Source: Rhodospirillales bacterium
GTDB lineage: Bacteria; Pseudomonadota; Alphaproteobacteria; Micavibrionales; Micavibrionaceae
Direction: 5' to 3'
NCBI GenBank assembly: GCA_020638365.1
Contig: JACKIQ010000001.1
Location: forward strand, 1-64,000
DNA length: 64,000 nucleotides
Shown here in pieces: positions 8,827 through 17,680 of this stretch. Made by a program: the position numbers and the translations under genes. Positions within the stretch are counted from its first letter, which is position 1; each line of letters starts with the position of its first letter. The notes below the pieces were generated by a model, which was given only the letters and a program-made list of their open reading frames with translations, ran no database searches and was not told the origin of the DNA.

Positions 8827-10917
8827 ATGATGGACCGCCCCTTCGATCTTGACCCTTTGTTCCGCCCTCTATCCATCCTGCCGGGCGTAGGACCGCGCAA
8901 CGCGAAGCTGCTGGAAAAGCTTGCGGGCGGGCCTAAGGTTCTCGACCTGCTGTGGCATATGCCCGTTGATTTCATCGACAGGCGTTTTTCCGGCGGCGTG
9001 GCACAGGCGCAAAACGGACAGGTCGTCACGCTTACCCTGAGCGTGGACAAGCATAGCCCGGCCAAGCGCAAGGGCCTGCCCACCCGCGTTACCTGTCACG
9101 ACGATACGGGAGCTATCAGCCTTGTTTTCTTTCACGCGAAGAAGGACTGGCTTTTAAAACAACTTCCCGAAGGGAATCAGATCGTGGTCAGCGGGCGGGT
9201 TGAATATTTTCAGGGGCAGCCGCAGATCGTTCATCCCGATGCGATCGGAAAAACCGGAGATCGCAGCATGATCGAGCGGATCGAGCCGGTTTACCCGCTC
9301 ACGCAAGGCATTACGAACAAAGTCCTTAACAAGGTTCTGTCGAGAGCGCTCTCCATTGTTCCTGAGTTACCGGAATGGCTTGATACCGCGCACAAGAGCC
9401 GCAACACATGGCCGGGCTGGAAAGATGCCGTTCTGAGCTTGCACGCGCCGCAATCGGACGCCGACCTTTTACCGCTTTCTCCTGCACGGGCGCGGCTTGC
9501 CTATGATGAACTTCTTGCAAACCAACTGACGCTAATCCTTGTGCGCGAGCATCAGCGTGCAATCGAAGGGCGGAGCTACGCCCAATCGACCGTGCTGCGC
9601 GATAAGGTCATGGCCTCCCTGCCCTTTTCCCTGACCGGAGCGCAGCAAAGAAGCCTGCGGGAGATCGACGAGGACATGCAAAAACCCCTTCGCATGCTGC
9701 GGCTGCTGCAGGGGGATGTGGGCAGCGGAAAAACGATCGTCGCGTGCCTTGCCATGCTGAATGCCGTGGAAGCCGGACATCAGGCGGCGTTGATGGCTCC
9801 TACTGAAATCCTCGCGCGGCAGCACGCGCACAGCCTTGCGCCTTTTCTGGCGGCAGCCGGTGTACGAACGGTCACCCTGACCGGGCGGGATAAGGGAAAA
9901 ACGCGCGATGTTCTACTTTCACAGATTCAAAACGGCGCGGCTCAAATCATTATCGGTACGCATGCTATTTTCCAGCGAGACGTCCTTTATCACGATCTGG
10001 GCCTGGCGGTGATCGACGAGCAGCACCGGTTCGGAGTGCAGCAAAGACTTGAGCTGGCCAGCAAAAATCACGGTATCGACCTTCTGGTCATGACTGCGAC
10101 CCCTATTCCGCGAACGCTGGCGCTTACCGCCTACGGCGATCTTGACGTCAGCCGCCTTGACGAAAAACCTCCGGGTCGCAAACCCATTGAGACACTTTTA
10201 CTCCCCGTCGATAAAATTGATACGCTGACCGAACGGTTGCGCGTCAAAATCCGTGAAGGGCACCGCATCTACTGGGTCTGCCCGCTTGTGGAAGAGTCAG
10301 ATCTGGTCGACTTTGCCGCGGCGGAGCAGCGGTATGATATTCTGCGGCAAAGTTTCGGAGAGCGGGTCGGCTTGATTCACGGACGGATGAAGCCCGCGGA
10401 AAAAGACGCCGTGATGGATCAATTTATCTCCGGGGATCTCGATATCCTCGTATCCACGACCGTGATCGAGGTCGGGGTGAACGTGCCCGAGGCTACCATC
10501 ATGGTGATTGAGGAGGCAGAGCGTTTCGGGCTGGCGCAGCTTCATCAACTCCGCGGGCGCGTGGGGCGCGGGGCAGAGCAATCCTATTGTTTTCTTCTTT
10601 ACTCCGGGCCTTTAGGGGAGACGGCTAAGGAACGACTTTCAACCCTCAGGGAGACGGAAGACGGATTCGTTATCGCAGAAAAAGACCTTGAACTGCGCGG
10701 GAGCGGCGATGTTCTGGGCGTCCGGCAGAGCGGTATGGCCGAGTTCCGTCTGGCCGATCTTTCGGCACACAGCGCCCTTCTCAGCGCGGCCCGGGATGAT
10801 GCGAAACTTATCGTCTCGAAAGATTCAGGGCTGGTGTCAGCACGTGGAAAGGCTCTGCGCACCCTGCTCTACCTGTTTGAGCGCGATCAGGCGATCGAAT
10901 ATTTCAAGAGCGGATAA
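8827..10917 (+). CDS. recG: ATP-dependent DNA helicase RecG
   Basis: RecG reverses stalled replication forks and processes Holliday and R-loop intermediates. The 696-residue protein has the expected order: N-terminal wedge/OB domain (V-G-P-R-N-A-K-L-L-E-K-L, then V-T-L-T-L-S-V-D), then the two helicase lobes. Motor motifs include Walker A L-L-Q-G-D-V-G-S-G-K-T, the DEQH box in V-I-D-E-Q-H-R-F-G-V, T-A-T-P-I-P-R-T and the late Q-L-R-G-R-V-G-R-G. The length is normal for the family. It starts 3 nt after the DUF2157-like gene, and its stop abuts the convergent ChaN/TIKI-like gene. Confidence 0.97.
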   Translation: MMDRPFDLDPLFRPLSILPGVGPRNAKLLEKLAGGPKVLDLLWHMPVDFIDRRFSGGVAQAQNGQVVTLTLSVDKHSPAKRKGLPTRVTCHDDTGAISLVFFHAKKDWLLKQLPEGNQIVVSGRVEYFQGQPQIVHPDAIGKTGDRSMIERIEPVYPLTQGITNKVLNKVLSRALSIVPELPEWLDTAHKSRNTWPGWKDAVLSLHAPQSDADLLPLSPARARLAYDELLANQLTLILVREHQRAIEGRSYAQSTVLRDKVMASLPFSLTGAQQRSLREIDEDMQKPLRMLRLLQGDVGSGKTIVACLAMLNAVEAGHQAALMAPTEILARQHAHSLAPFLAAAGVRTVTLTGRDKGKTRDVLLSQIQNGAAQIIIGTHAIFQRDVLYHDLGLAVIDEQHRFGVQQRLELASKNHGIDLLVMTATPIPRTLALTAYGDLDVSRLDEKPPGRKPIETLLLPVDKIDTLTERLRVKIREGHRIYWVCPLVEESDLVDFAAAEQRYDILRQSFGERVGLIHGRMKPAEKDAVMDQFISGDLDILVSTTVIEVGVNVPEATIMVIEEAERFGLAQLHQLRGRVGRGAEQSYCFLLYSGPLGETAKERLSTLRETEDGFVIAEKDLELRGSGDVLGVRQSGMAEFRLADLSAHSALLSAARDDAKLIVSKDSGLVSARGKALRTLLYLFERDQAIEYFKSG

Positions 10918-12039
10918 TCAGCGCTGACCGGGGCCGGGCGGAACGGTTTCGATATTCTCAGGAGGTTTGGGGGCAGGTTCGGGTTCGGGTATTTCCGCCG
11001 CGATGACATCCTGCGCCGAACCGATCAGGGTATCGACCGAATGAAAATACGAATCCTGCTCTATCTGCTCTGGCGTATAACGCTTATGCAGCGTCGTTCT
11101 TACCTCCGAAAGCGCCTGCTGCGCCTCCCCGTACTTTCCGGCAGCAACCAGATTGCCGGCCCGGCTTAGTCCGTCCATCATACCATCAACGAACACCCTG
11201 TTTTCTTCTGAAGCCCAGGAACCGGGGCGCGCTTCTTCGCTTAAGAGTACCGGGACAAAATCTATTCCGATACGCTTCATTTCATTAGAAAGAAAATCCC
11301 GGCTGAGTTCGTAATCCCTGAGCGTCACATCAAGGCGTGCGCCGTCATGATTTTCCCTTATCCCGGGCGTTTCTCCCTGCTCTACAAAGCGAACGTAGGA
11401 AAATCCCAAGCTTTCCGGGATGTCGCCTTTTTCACGCGCATGCGCGTCCCCGACAAGCACGAGAGAAAAAGAACCTTCGGGGGCCTGACTTTGAATATTT
11501 CCGACCATGACAGGATTGGAATGCGCTACACGGCGCGACTCCGCTTCGTCTATTTCCTCGCGGGTGAGTTCAATAACCTCTTTGCCCAGTTCACCGGCGA
11601 CCTGATTATAGAAAGCATCGGCAGACACGGATTCATCATCGAAAATCATCAACGTGAAGCCGTTCGCTCGGGCGGCGTCCAAGACGGCCTTGAAATCCTG
11701 CTCGGTGATCTGCTCCTTACCGTTATCCTGGAAGTCTATATTGCCTTCAACCAGACGGTCACGTATTTCAGGACTTCCCGTTTCGTTATACTCCTTGACG
11801 AGAGCCAGATTTTCTTCGGTTCTGTCCCATTCCAGAAAGAGAGCCTTGGGTCTATCGCCTGCCCGCTCGGACGCCTGCGGCAGAATATGAGAGGCAAGCA
11901 TTCTGTGGAATTCGTTATTTGAGTGCGATTCTCCAAACACAACTCCCGCACTCCGGTCACTGGGACCGTTCAGAGCCTCCTGCACAGCGCCGCCAACGCG
12001 ATCCGCTATTTCATCGGTTAAAGTCTTTGCCGGAGACAT
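10918..12039 (-). CDS. ChaN/TIKI-like protein, function unknown
   Basis: This 373-residue protein has no evident signal peptide. Its first 220 residues carry features of the ChaN/TraB/EreA-like (TIKI) superfamily: V-V-F-G-E-S-H near the N-terminus, then L-F-L-E-W-D, and S-L-V-L-V-G-D-A-H-A later. These correspond to the GExH, E and GxxH metal- or haem-binding positions. The C-terminal 100 residues are helical and end in a proline-rich tail (P-E-P-E-P-A-P-K-P-P). SD GGGAGAG precedes ATG 12039. It is convergent with recG. The superfamily assignment comes from short motifs only; the substrate is unknown. Confidence 0.5.
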   Translation of the reverse strand: MSPAKTLTDEIADRVGGAVQEALNGPSDRSAGVVFGESHSNNEFHRMLASHILPQASERAGDRPKALFLEWDRTEENLALVKEYNETGSPEIRDRLVEGNIDFQDNGKEQITEQDFKAVLDAARANGFTLMIFDDESVSADAFYNQVAGELGKEVIELTREEIDEAESRRVAHSNPVMVGNIQSQAPEGSFSLVLVGDAHAREKGDIPESLGFSYVRFVEQGETPGIRENHDGARLDVTLRDYELSRDFLSNEMKRIGIDFVPVLLSEEARPGSWASEENRVFVDGMMDGLSRAGNLVAAGKYGEAQQALSEVRTTLHKRYTPEQIEQDSYFHSVDTLIGSAQDVIAAEIPEPEPAPKPPENIETVPPGPGQR

Positions 12040-12113
12040 CTCTCCCTTATCCCCCCGTTTTTTGGTATTTTACAAGAGTCGGCGGGGCATTTTCCAGAAA
12101 TAGTTCTGATTTT

Positions 12114-12794
12114 TTATTCTGCAGCGTCTTTATCGTTTTGATTTTCGGATGTAATACAGGTTTTTTCATCTTTTAGATTAAGTTTCTGCTTAATTTTTCC
12201 CATTTCGCGGATAAGGCAGTCCATGGTTGAGATCAGGTCGGCCATTTCCTCGCGGCTGGGCATCCCGTAGGCGCGGGCCTTGTCGTCACCGCCAACGACG
12301 CGGGCAGGAATGCCGATCGCCGTCGCGTGCGCCGGAATATCGGTGGTTACCACGGAGTTTGCACCGATTTTTGCACCCTCCCCGATCGTGATATCACCAA
12401 GAACCTGCGAACCCGCCCCGATAATCGCATCGGATTCAACCGTGGGATGGCGCTTGCCATCGACCGTTCCGACTTTACCGACCCCGCCGAGCGTCACGCC
12501 ATGATAAATGGTTACGTTATCGCCGATCACGGCCGTCTGACCGATGACTACCCCGGTTCCGTGGTCTATGAACAGGTTTTTGCCGATCTGCGCCTGAGGA
12601 TGTATCTCAATACCGGTCAGCACCCTGGTGATATTTGAGAAAAAACGGGCCAAAGCTCGCAGACCAAGATTCCAGATGAAGTTATTCATTCGGTGGAGGA
12701 CAACCGCGTGAAATCCATTGTATGCGAAGAGTACTTCTGCAAAAGTCGGGTTTGCGGGGTCGCGCTCACGTATGGATTTTATCAACTGGCTCAT
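12114..12794 (-). CDS. cysE: Serine O-acetyltransferase
   Basis: CysE acetylates L-serine with acetyl-CoA to O-acetylserine, the cysteine precursor. The 226-residue length places it in the short EpsC/CysE class. The hexapeptide-repeat left-handed beta-helix is obvious: I-G-K-N-L-F-I-D-H-G-T-G-V-V-I-G, then I-Y-H-G-V-T-L-G-G and I-G-A-G-S-Q-V-L-G. The active-site His-Asp pair is present in I-D-H and Y-H-G. A 30-residue polar C-terminal extension follows. Its start overlaps the stop of the DUF502 gene (ATGA), indicating an operon. Confidence 0.93.
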   Translation of the reverse strand: MSQLIKSIRERDPANPTFAEVLFAYNGFHAVVLHRMNNFIWNLGLRALARFFSNITRVLTGIEIHPQAQIGKNLFIDHGTGVVIGQTAVIGDNVTIYHGVTLGGVGKVGTVDGKRHPTVESDAIIGAGSQVLGDITIGEGAKIGANSVVTTDIPAHATAIGIPARVVGGDDKARAYGMPSREEMADLISTMDCLIREMGKIKQKLNLKDEKTCITSENQNDKDAAE

Positions 12795-13597
12795 TTGTCC
12801 TGTTTCCGGTTTTCTTTCTTGCTGGCTTTATTCGCTGAATTCGCTGAAATCCCTTCCCCGGTTTCCCTTAAGCGCTTTCTTTCATGTCTTGCCGAAGGGT
12901 CGGGCGATATCATGCCGCCCGAGACAACCAGTTTTATTCCTTCCTCCACAGTCATTTCCATGAATATGAGGTCTTTGCGCGGAATAAAAAGGAGAAAGCC
13001 CGAAGTCGGATTGGGGGTCGTGGGCAAGAAGATGTTCATGGTTTCCTGCTCGGTTTTTTCCTGGACCTCGCCTTCGGATGTCCCGGTGACGAAGCCGACG
13101 CTCCATATCCCCTTGCGGGGATATTCGAACATGACGACCTCGCGGAAAGCGTTCGACTGGCTGGTCATGACGGTTTCCAGAACCTGCTTGGTCGCGCCGT
13201 ATATCGTCCGGATGATCGGCATGCGCGCGAGGATTTTTTCCGAGACCATGATTACGATCCGGCCAAGGAAATTGGTGGCCAGCCAACCTACGCACACGAA
13301 AAACGTGATTGCGACGATCAGGCCGATCCCGGGAATCGTCGTGTGTCCGTAGAGGGCGCGATACCATTCATCGGGCAGGATCAGGCCGACCTTCGTGTCC
13401 ACAAAAGACAAGAATATGTAGGTCAGATAAACGGTTATGGTAATCGGTGCGGTGACGAGGATACCGGCCAGGAGGTATCCGCGGATCCGCGCGATCGAAC
13501 TGCGGTCCTTGCCGTTTGCGTTTTCATCGAAAAGCTTGTCTGCGCTCGTTTTGAAGGGGGGCTTTTTAGCCCCAGTCCCGTTTTCGTCTTTTTTCAT
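12791..13597 (-). CDS. DUF502 family membrane protein
   Basis: The product is about 268 residues with two transmembrane helices: Y-L-L-A-G-I-L-V-T-A-P-I-T-I-T-V-Y, and I-P-G-I-G-L-I-V-A-I-T-F-F. The characteristic cytosolic domain follows (I-I-R-T-I-Y-G-A-T-K-Q-V and V-V-M-F-E-Y-P-R-K-G-I-W-S-V-G-F-V-T). The C-terminus is basic and disordered. ATG 13597 is chosen over GTG 13603 because GGAAAA lies better placed for it. DUF502 proteins often neighbour recG in alphaproteobacteria. Their function is not established. It overlaps cysE by 4 nt. Confidence 0.85.
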   Translation of the reverse strand: MKKDENGTGAKKPPFKTSADKLFDENANGKDRSSIARIRGYLLAGILVTAPITITVYLTYIFLSFVDTKVGLILPDEWYRALYGHTTIPGIGLIVAITFFVCVGWLATNFLGRIVIMVSEKILARMPIIRTIYGATKQVLETVMTSQSNAFREVVMFEYPRKGIWSVGFVTGTSEGEVQEKTEQETMNIFLPTTPNPTSGFLLFIPRKDLIFMEMTVEEGIKLVVSGGMISPDPSARHERKRLRETGEGISANSANKASKKENRKQDK

Positions 13598-13687
13598 GAC
13601 CACTGTTTTCCGGCTTTCCTGTGCGCATTGAGCGTCCGTCGGGCAGTTTTGTCAAGACCGGATCGGCAGGCAAGACGATAAAGCGGG

Positions 13688-14920
13688 TCAGGTTGAAACC
13701 GCCGCATCTTGCTGCTCCATTTTCCTGAGATAGGGCTTCACGACAACGGGAGTGAGAACGCAGGTTATCGCCGAAACGAAGACCAGACCGGCAAAAACCT
13801 CATCGGGGAGGACTTCCGGGCCATAAGCCTTGGCGCTTCCGGCAATGACCAGCATGATCTCCGCACGGGGGACGAGGCTGATACCCAGCGCCATGGCGTT
13901 GTTCCAGTTCAGGTAACGCAGGGCCGGAATAGCCCCACCGAGCACTTTTCCTAGCACGGACGGGATCAAGAGGATCAAACCAATCCCTATTCCGTCCAGA
14001 AACAGTTCGGGCTCGATCGCCATACCCATCCCGATAAAGAAGAAGGGCGCGAAGAGGTTGTAAATAGGGATAATCATATTGTCGATCTCGTGCGCCTTCG
14101 GATTCTTGCTGAAGACAAGGCCCGCGAACAGCGCGCCGACGGCAAGCGAAATTTCAAGGCCCTCGGCGATCGAGGCAATCATGAACCCTGTCCCGACGGT
14201 GAGAAGCATCAGGCAGGAATCGGTTTTCGAAATACGCTGAAACATTTCCGTGATCGGGGCCTCTGCGTAGCGCGCAAACAGATAGCACCCCAGAGAGAAG
14301 ACAAACAGGCTCAGAGCAAAAATGCCCAGAGCCTCAAACACGCTTGGATCCATGATAGACCCGCCCTGTTCCAGAATGGGGACGAGCGCAAGAAGCAGGG
14401 CGAGCGCTGCAACGCCTGACACGTCGTCCATCTGCGCGACATTTAAAAGAAGGTTGGACTCACGGCGGTTCATCAGGCCCGCCTCCCGCCAGATACCGAT
14501 GCTGACCGCGATCGACGTTGCCGTAAAACCCGTGGCGATAACAAGGCTCGTTACCAGGCTAAGGCCCAAAATGTAATAGGCCGCCAAGTATCCCAGAATA
14601 CCGCTTAAAAAGAAATTGCCAAGCCAGATCAGACCAGCAGGACCCAACTCATCCTTCAGAGCCTTGGTATCGCTTTCCAGCCCGGTGCGGAACAGGAGAA
14701 CCAGAAGGCCTAAATTGGCCATGAAGAGCATGACACGGTGCGCGTCATCGCCCAACATATGGAATTGCGAATTAAAGGCTGTGATCGCGACGCCCATCAG
14801 AAGGTAGGAGATGAGCGTCTGGACGCCCAGTTTTTCAAAAAAGTGCCTGAGAAGGAAAGACCCGACAAGCAGGGCCCCGATCATAAAATGAAGAAGATAG
14901 GGATTTGCGTGGCCTTCCAT
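13688..14920 (-). CDS. Cation:proton antiporter (CPA2/KefB-like)
   Basis: This 410-residue inner-membrane protein has about 12 helices and the Na+/H+-exchanger fold. Visible landmarks are L-L-V-L-L-F-R-T-G-L-E early on, A-T-G-F-T-A-T-S-I-A-V-S in the middle and the L-V-P-R-A-E-I-M-L-V-I-A stretch near the end. The latter corresponds to the conserved acidic/basic transport residues of CPA2 members. It lacks the cytosolic TrkA-N (RCK) domain of true KefB/KefC, so it is probably an Na+/H+ or K+/H+ antiporter without nucleotide gating. SD AGGAGT precedes ATG 14920. No operon partner is evident. Confidence 0.85.
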   Translation of the reverse strand: MEGHANPYLLHFMIGALLVGSFLLRHFFEKLGVQTLISYLLMGVAITAFNSQFHMLGDDAHRVMLFMANLGLLVLLFRTGLESDTKALKDELGPAGLIWLGNFFLSGILGYLAAYYILGLSLVTSLVIATGFTATSIAVSIGIWREAGLMNRRESNLLLNVAQMDDVSGVAALALLLALVPILEQGGSIMDPSVFEALGIFALSLFVFSLGCYLFARYAEAPITEMFQRISKTDSCLMLLTVGTGFMIASIAEGLEISLAVGALFAGLVFSKNPKAHEIDNMIIPIYNLFAPFFFIGMGMAIEPELFLDGIGIGLILLIPSVLGKVLGGAIPALRYLNWNNAMALGISLVPRAEIMLVIAGSAKAYGPEVLPDEVFAGLVFVSAITCVLTPVVVKPYLRKMEQQDAAVST

Positions 14921-15081
14921 AACAATACTCCTAAAAATCCTAGTCGGTCAGGGCATCCTGCCACCGTTCAGCAACATCCCTTGAAGCCATAAAAACGCAA
15001 GGTGTGAATAGCAGGCCAGCGCTATAATGGCAAATCATGACGCGACTTTCCCCCATAAACTTGGGGTTGCGTTTTTAATTT

Positions 15082-15426
15082 TTAGCGGTTGAGGACGTCC
15101 TTGCGCGTGCTGCCGGCTATATCCATGACTTCCTTGATGAGCGCAGAGGGAACGTTCAGCTCTTTGAGGGTCTCTTGCAAGTGGCCGGCCACAATGTCGA
15201 AGTGCGTATCGTTCAGGCCTTTTTCCACCAACCCCTTGTGCGCGTCTCGCAAAGACTTGCCCGAATAATTCGGAGCACCGCCAAAAGCATAGGTCAGGAA
15301 CGCTTTCTGCTTCGCGCGCTGACGCTTGACATCAATATTCCTGAAGAACCCGTTTATCCGGTTATCAGCCAAAATGCGATCGTAGAACTTATCTACCGCC
15401 GCTTCTACAGCTGCGCGACCGCCCAA
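15082..15426 (-). CDS. Group 1 truncated haemoglobin in the -1 frame behind the chemoreceptor
   Basis: This is a trHbN-type globin binding haem and small gases (O2, NO). Landmarks are the B10 tyrosine in D-K-F-Y-D-R-I-L, A-F-G-G-A-P-N-Y-S-G-K-S-L and the proximal histidine in R-D-A-H-K-G-L. The only in-frame start codon is TTG at 15426, but it falls inside the family's conserved N-terminus: P-L-F-E-R-L-G-G-R-A-A-V is encoded with P-L-F-E-R lying upstream of it. The open frame runs back into the chemoreceptor gene without an ATG or GTG, and no usable ribosome site precedes the TTG. The globin is therefore probably made as a -1 frameshift extension of the receptor, or the A9 tract has an indel. 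See the separate signal entry. Confidence 0.8.
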   Translation of the reverse strand: MGGRAAVEAAVDKFYDRILADNRINGFFRNIDVKRQRAKQKAFLTYAFGGAPNYSGKSLRDAHKGLVEKGLNDTHFDIVAGHLQETLKELNVPSALIKEVMDIAGSTRKDVLNR

Positions 15427-15474
15427 CCTTTCGAAGAGCGGTTTTTTCGAAGGTTCACCCGTTACTTTTTTTTT
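15425..15474 (-). other. Putative -1 ribosomal frameshift signal (slippery A tract plus stem-loop)
   Basis: Read on the minus strand, the receptor ends TCA AAA AAA AAG TAA. The nine A residues (15474-15466) plus G contain A-AAA-AAG in the zero frame, the heptamer used by E. coli dnaX. Nine nt after it (15464-15456) begins a stem: AACCTTCGAA at 15455-15446 pairs with TTCGAAAGGTT at 15435-15425. This makes 10 base pairs with one bulged A and a 10-nt loop. GGGGG at 15488-15484 could act as the stimulatory SD-like element. A -1 slip joins the 517-residue receptor to 127 residues containing the globin. The features are seen directly; frameshifting itself is inferred. Confidence 0.6.
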
Positions 15475-17015
15475 GAGGCATCGCCCCCGTTCAGGAAGCT
15501 GCTGACCTGTTTGTTCATGTTGTCTGCATTATCAGCCAAACCGGATGCAAGCGCGAGCAGTTCTGTTGAAGCTGCTCCGGTCTGGGCAGAGGCTTCCTGA
15601 ATTCCGGCGACGTTCGAGGAGACTTCGTCGGCCGCGCGGGAGGCTTCCTGCACGTTGCGAGAAATTTCCTCGGTTGTCGCCGCCTGTTCTTCGATTGCCG
15701 CGGCAATTGCGGAACTGGACTCCGATATCTGGGATATAATTTTCTGAATGGCGGTAATGGTTTCTACAGCTTCAGTACTAATCGTCTGCATATCCGATAT
15801 TTGCGACTTGATCTCGTCCGTCGCCTTGGTGGTTTCGGATGCCAGAGACTTGACCTCGCTGGCCACGACCGCGAAGCCCTTGCCCGCCTCTCCGGCGCGC
15901 GCGGCTTCGATTGTTGCGTTCAGGGCCAGAAGGTTGGTTTGCTCCGCGATATCGTTAATCATATTGACCACATCTCCGATTTTCATGGATGCGTCACGCA
16001 GTCGTTCCATGACCATTCCCGTCTCGCTGGCCTTGTCCACGGCTTCCTGAGAGATGTGGTTGGATCTTGAGACCTGTTCGGAAATTTCCTTTATGGAAAC
16101 CGTCATTTCCTCCGACGCGGAAGCGACCGTCTGAACGTTGCTTGATGCCTGATTCGCAGCCTGAGCCACAGAAGAAGCCTGAGCTGCCGTTTCCTCGGCT
16201 GCCGCAGAAAGGGATTGCGCGGTCGTTTCCATTTCTCGCGAAGAGTTGGTTACGAGGTCAGAAACTTCTATCATGTTTTTCGAGAGCGCTTCCTGTGCGG
16301 TAATGACCGACCAGCTTACCATCGGCCCTATATAATATCCTGACTTATCGAGGATGGCGGCCACGTTCAGGTCCAGAGTTTCGCTTCCCAAACCGATTTT
16401 CGAGCGGTAAGGAAGATTTTTGGGATCCGCAAGTATCCGGCGCTGGTGCGAGGGATCCTTGTGGAAACGGTCAATACATGTCCCCAGAACCTGATCCGCC
16501 TTGACCGGCAGCAAATGCTCAATGCCGCGCAGCGTGTCCACGCTCGTCTTGTTGATGAAATTTACCTCTAACGTCTGAGGGTCGGCCATCATGATATTGA
16601 TGGGCATGTTATCGACCATTATTTTCAGGCGTTCACGCTCGGTGCAGACAGACCAGCTCAAAACCAGCTTCCTGATGCGTCGCCCAGAAAGAATCGCATC
16701 AACGTGCAGGTCGAGCATTTCCGGCCCCAAGCGAATAATTGTCTTGTAGGGAAAGATGTCCGGGTTCGCCAGAAGATTTCGCTGATGCTGAGGGTTTTTG
16801 TGAAAGATGTCGATATTCTGGCCTATAATATTGTCACCCCTGACCCCTTTCGGAAGAAGATGAGAGATTGTGTTCAATGTATCAATGCTGCTCTTGTTCG
16901 CGTAGTCGATGACAAAAGTCGCGGGGTCGCACGTCATCACATTTATCGGAATCATATTCAAAAGATTCGCATATTCAGGTTTTGAAACGAAGCGCGCCAG
17001 TGCCGTTGCAGCCAT
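15462..17015 (-). CDS. Soluble methyl-accepting chemotaxis protein with two PAS-like repeats
   Basis: This 517-residue receptor has no signal peptide or membrane helix, so it is cytosolic. Residues about 10-125 and 126-240 are tandem PAS-like repeats sharing M-I-P-I-N-V-M and M-P-I-N-I-M-M, the H-L-L-P turns, I-F-H-K-N-P-Q-H-Q-R versus R-F-H-K-D-P-S-H-Q-R, and L-S-W-S-V versus V-S-W-S-V. A signalling coiled coil follows, with the hairpin tip I-A-E-Q-T-N-L-L-A-L-N-A-T-I-E-A-A-R-A-G-E. ATG 17015 is chosen because AAGGAGAG precedes it; an upstream GTG/TTG extension lacks this. The gene stops inside a slippery A tract followed by the globin frame, suggesting a gas-sensing receptor. Confidence 0.93.
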   Translation of the reverse strand: MAATALARFVSKPEYANLLNMIPINVMTCDPATFVIDYANKSSIDTLNTISHLLPKGVRGDNIIGQNIDIFHKNPQHQRNLLANPDIFPYKTIIRLGPEMLDLHVDAILSGRRIRKLVLSWSVCTERERLKIMVDNMPINIMMADPQTLEVNFINKTSVDTLRGIEHLLPVKADQVLGTCIDRFHKDPSHQRRILADPKNLPYRSKIGLGSETLDLNVAAILDKSGYYIGPMVSWSVITAQEALSKNMIEVSDLVTNSSREMETTAQSLSAAAEETAAQASSVAQAANQASSNVQTVASASEEMTVSIKEISEQVSRSNHISQEAVDKASETGMVMERLRDASMKIGDVVNMINDIAEQTNLLALNATIEAARAGEAGKGFAVVASEVKSLASETTKATDEIKSQISDMQTISTEAVETITAIQKIISQISESSSAIAAAIEEQAATTEEISRNVQEASRAADEVSSNVAGIQEASAQTGAASTELLALASGLADNADNMNKQVSSFLNGGDASKKK

Positions 17016-17194
17016 AGGGATTCTCTCCTTAAGAAATTTATATACCTGTCGACGGAAACTTCTTTTCCGTCGCAAACTTTACTTCAGAAATGACTGAAAA
17101 ATACGCAGAATGAACTTCTGCTTAATTTTTGCACGGAGTATCATTTGTTTGTTATTGGAAATATCAGTGTATGCAGAATTTTATGTGGACAGAT

Positions 17195-17680
17195 TTAGTT
17201 CCAAGGCCTTTTCAACGACTGCAAAATCGCCTCAACCCCCCGATTAATAAGATCATAGACATGATGGAACCCGGGCATGTCGCCATAATAAGGGTCCGGG
17301 ACGTCTTGCCCCTCATGGCCGGGGTACAAATCGAGAAAAAGCCGAATCTCCGGAGGATTATCGTCCGGGCGATGCGCACGCAGCGTTTGGAGATGACCTT
17401 TGTCCATCGCCAGCATCACGCTGAACTCCCGGAAATCGGAGGGGCGGATCCTGCGCGCTCTCATCCCGTCCAGACTGACGCCGTTGGCGCGGGCTACGGC
17501 GGCGCTTCTGTCATCGGGCGGACAGCCGACGTTCCAGGAATGGGTAGCAGCCGAATCAATTCGGTATTCGTCCAGCCTTCCCAGTTCAGACAGTCTTGCC
17601 CGCAGGATTCCTTCCGCCGTCGGTGAGCGGCAGATGTTTCCCGTGCAGACAAAAAGAACCGATTTATGGGCCTGTAACAT
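17195..17680 (-). CDS. Low-molecular-weight protein-tyrosine phosphatase
   Basis: This 161-residue cytosolic enzyme hydrolyses phosphotyrosine. The N-terminal P-loop V-C-T-G-N-I-C-R-S-P carries the nucleophilic cysteine, arginine and serine. The general acid appears in the late V-P-D-P-Y-Y-G motif. ATG 17680 places the P-loop at residue 10, normal for the family; a GTG at 17722 would add an unusual extension. No Wzc-type kinase or polysaccharide cluster is adjacent, so the substrate cannot be inferred. It is divergent from olsB across about 250 nt. Confidence 0.92.
   Translation of the reverse strand: MLQAHKSVLFVCTGNICRSPTAEGILRARLSELGRLDEYRIDSAATHSWNVGCPPDDRSAAVARANGVSLDGMRARRIRPSDFREFSVMLAMDKGHLQTLRAHRPDDNPPEIRLFLDLYPGHEGQDVPDPYYGDMPGFHHVYDLINRGVEAILQSLKRPWN

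Noticed and set aside
15023..15082. TATAAT and a hairpin with T run on the plus strand between the antiporter and globin genes
   Set aside because: There is no -35 at correct spacing and the hairpin faces away from both flanking genes, so neither a promoter nor a terminator is supported.
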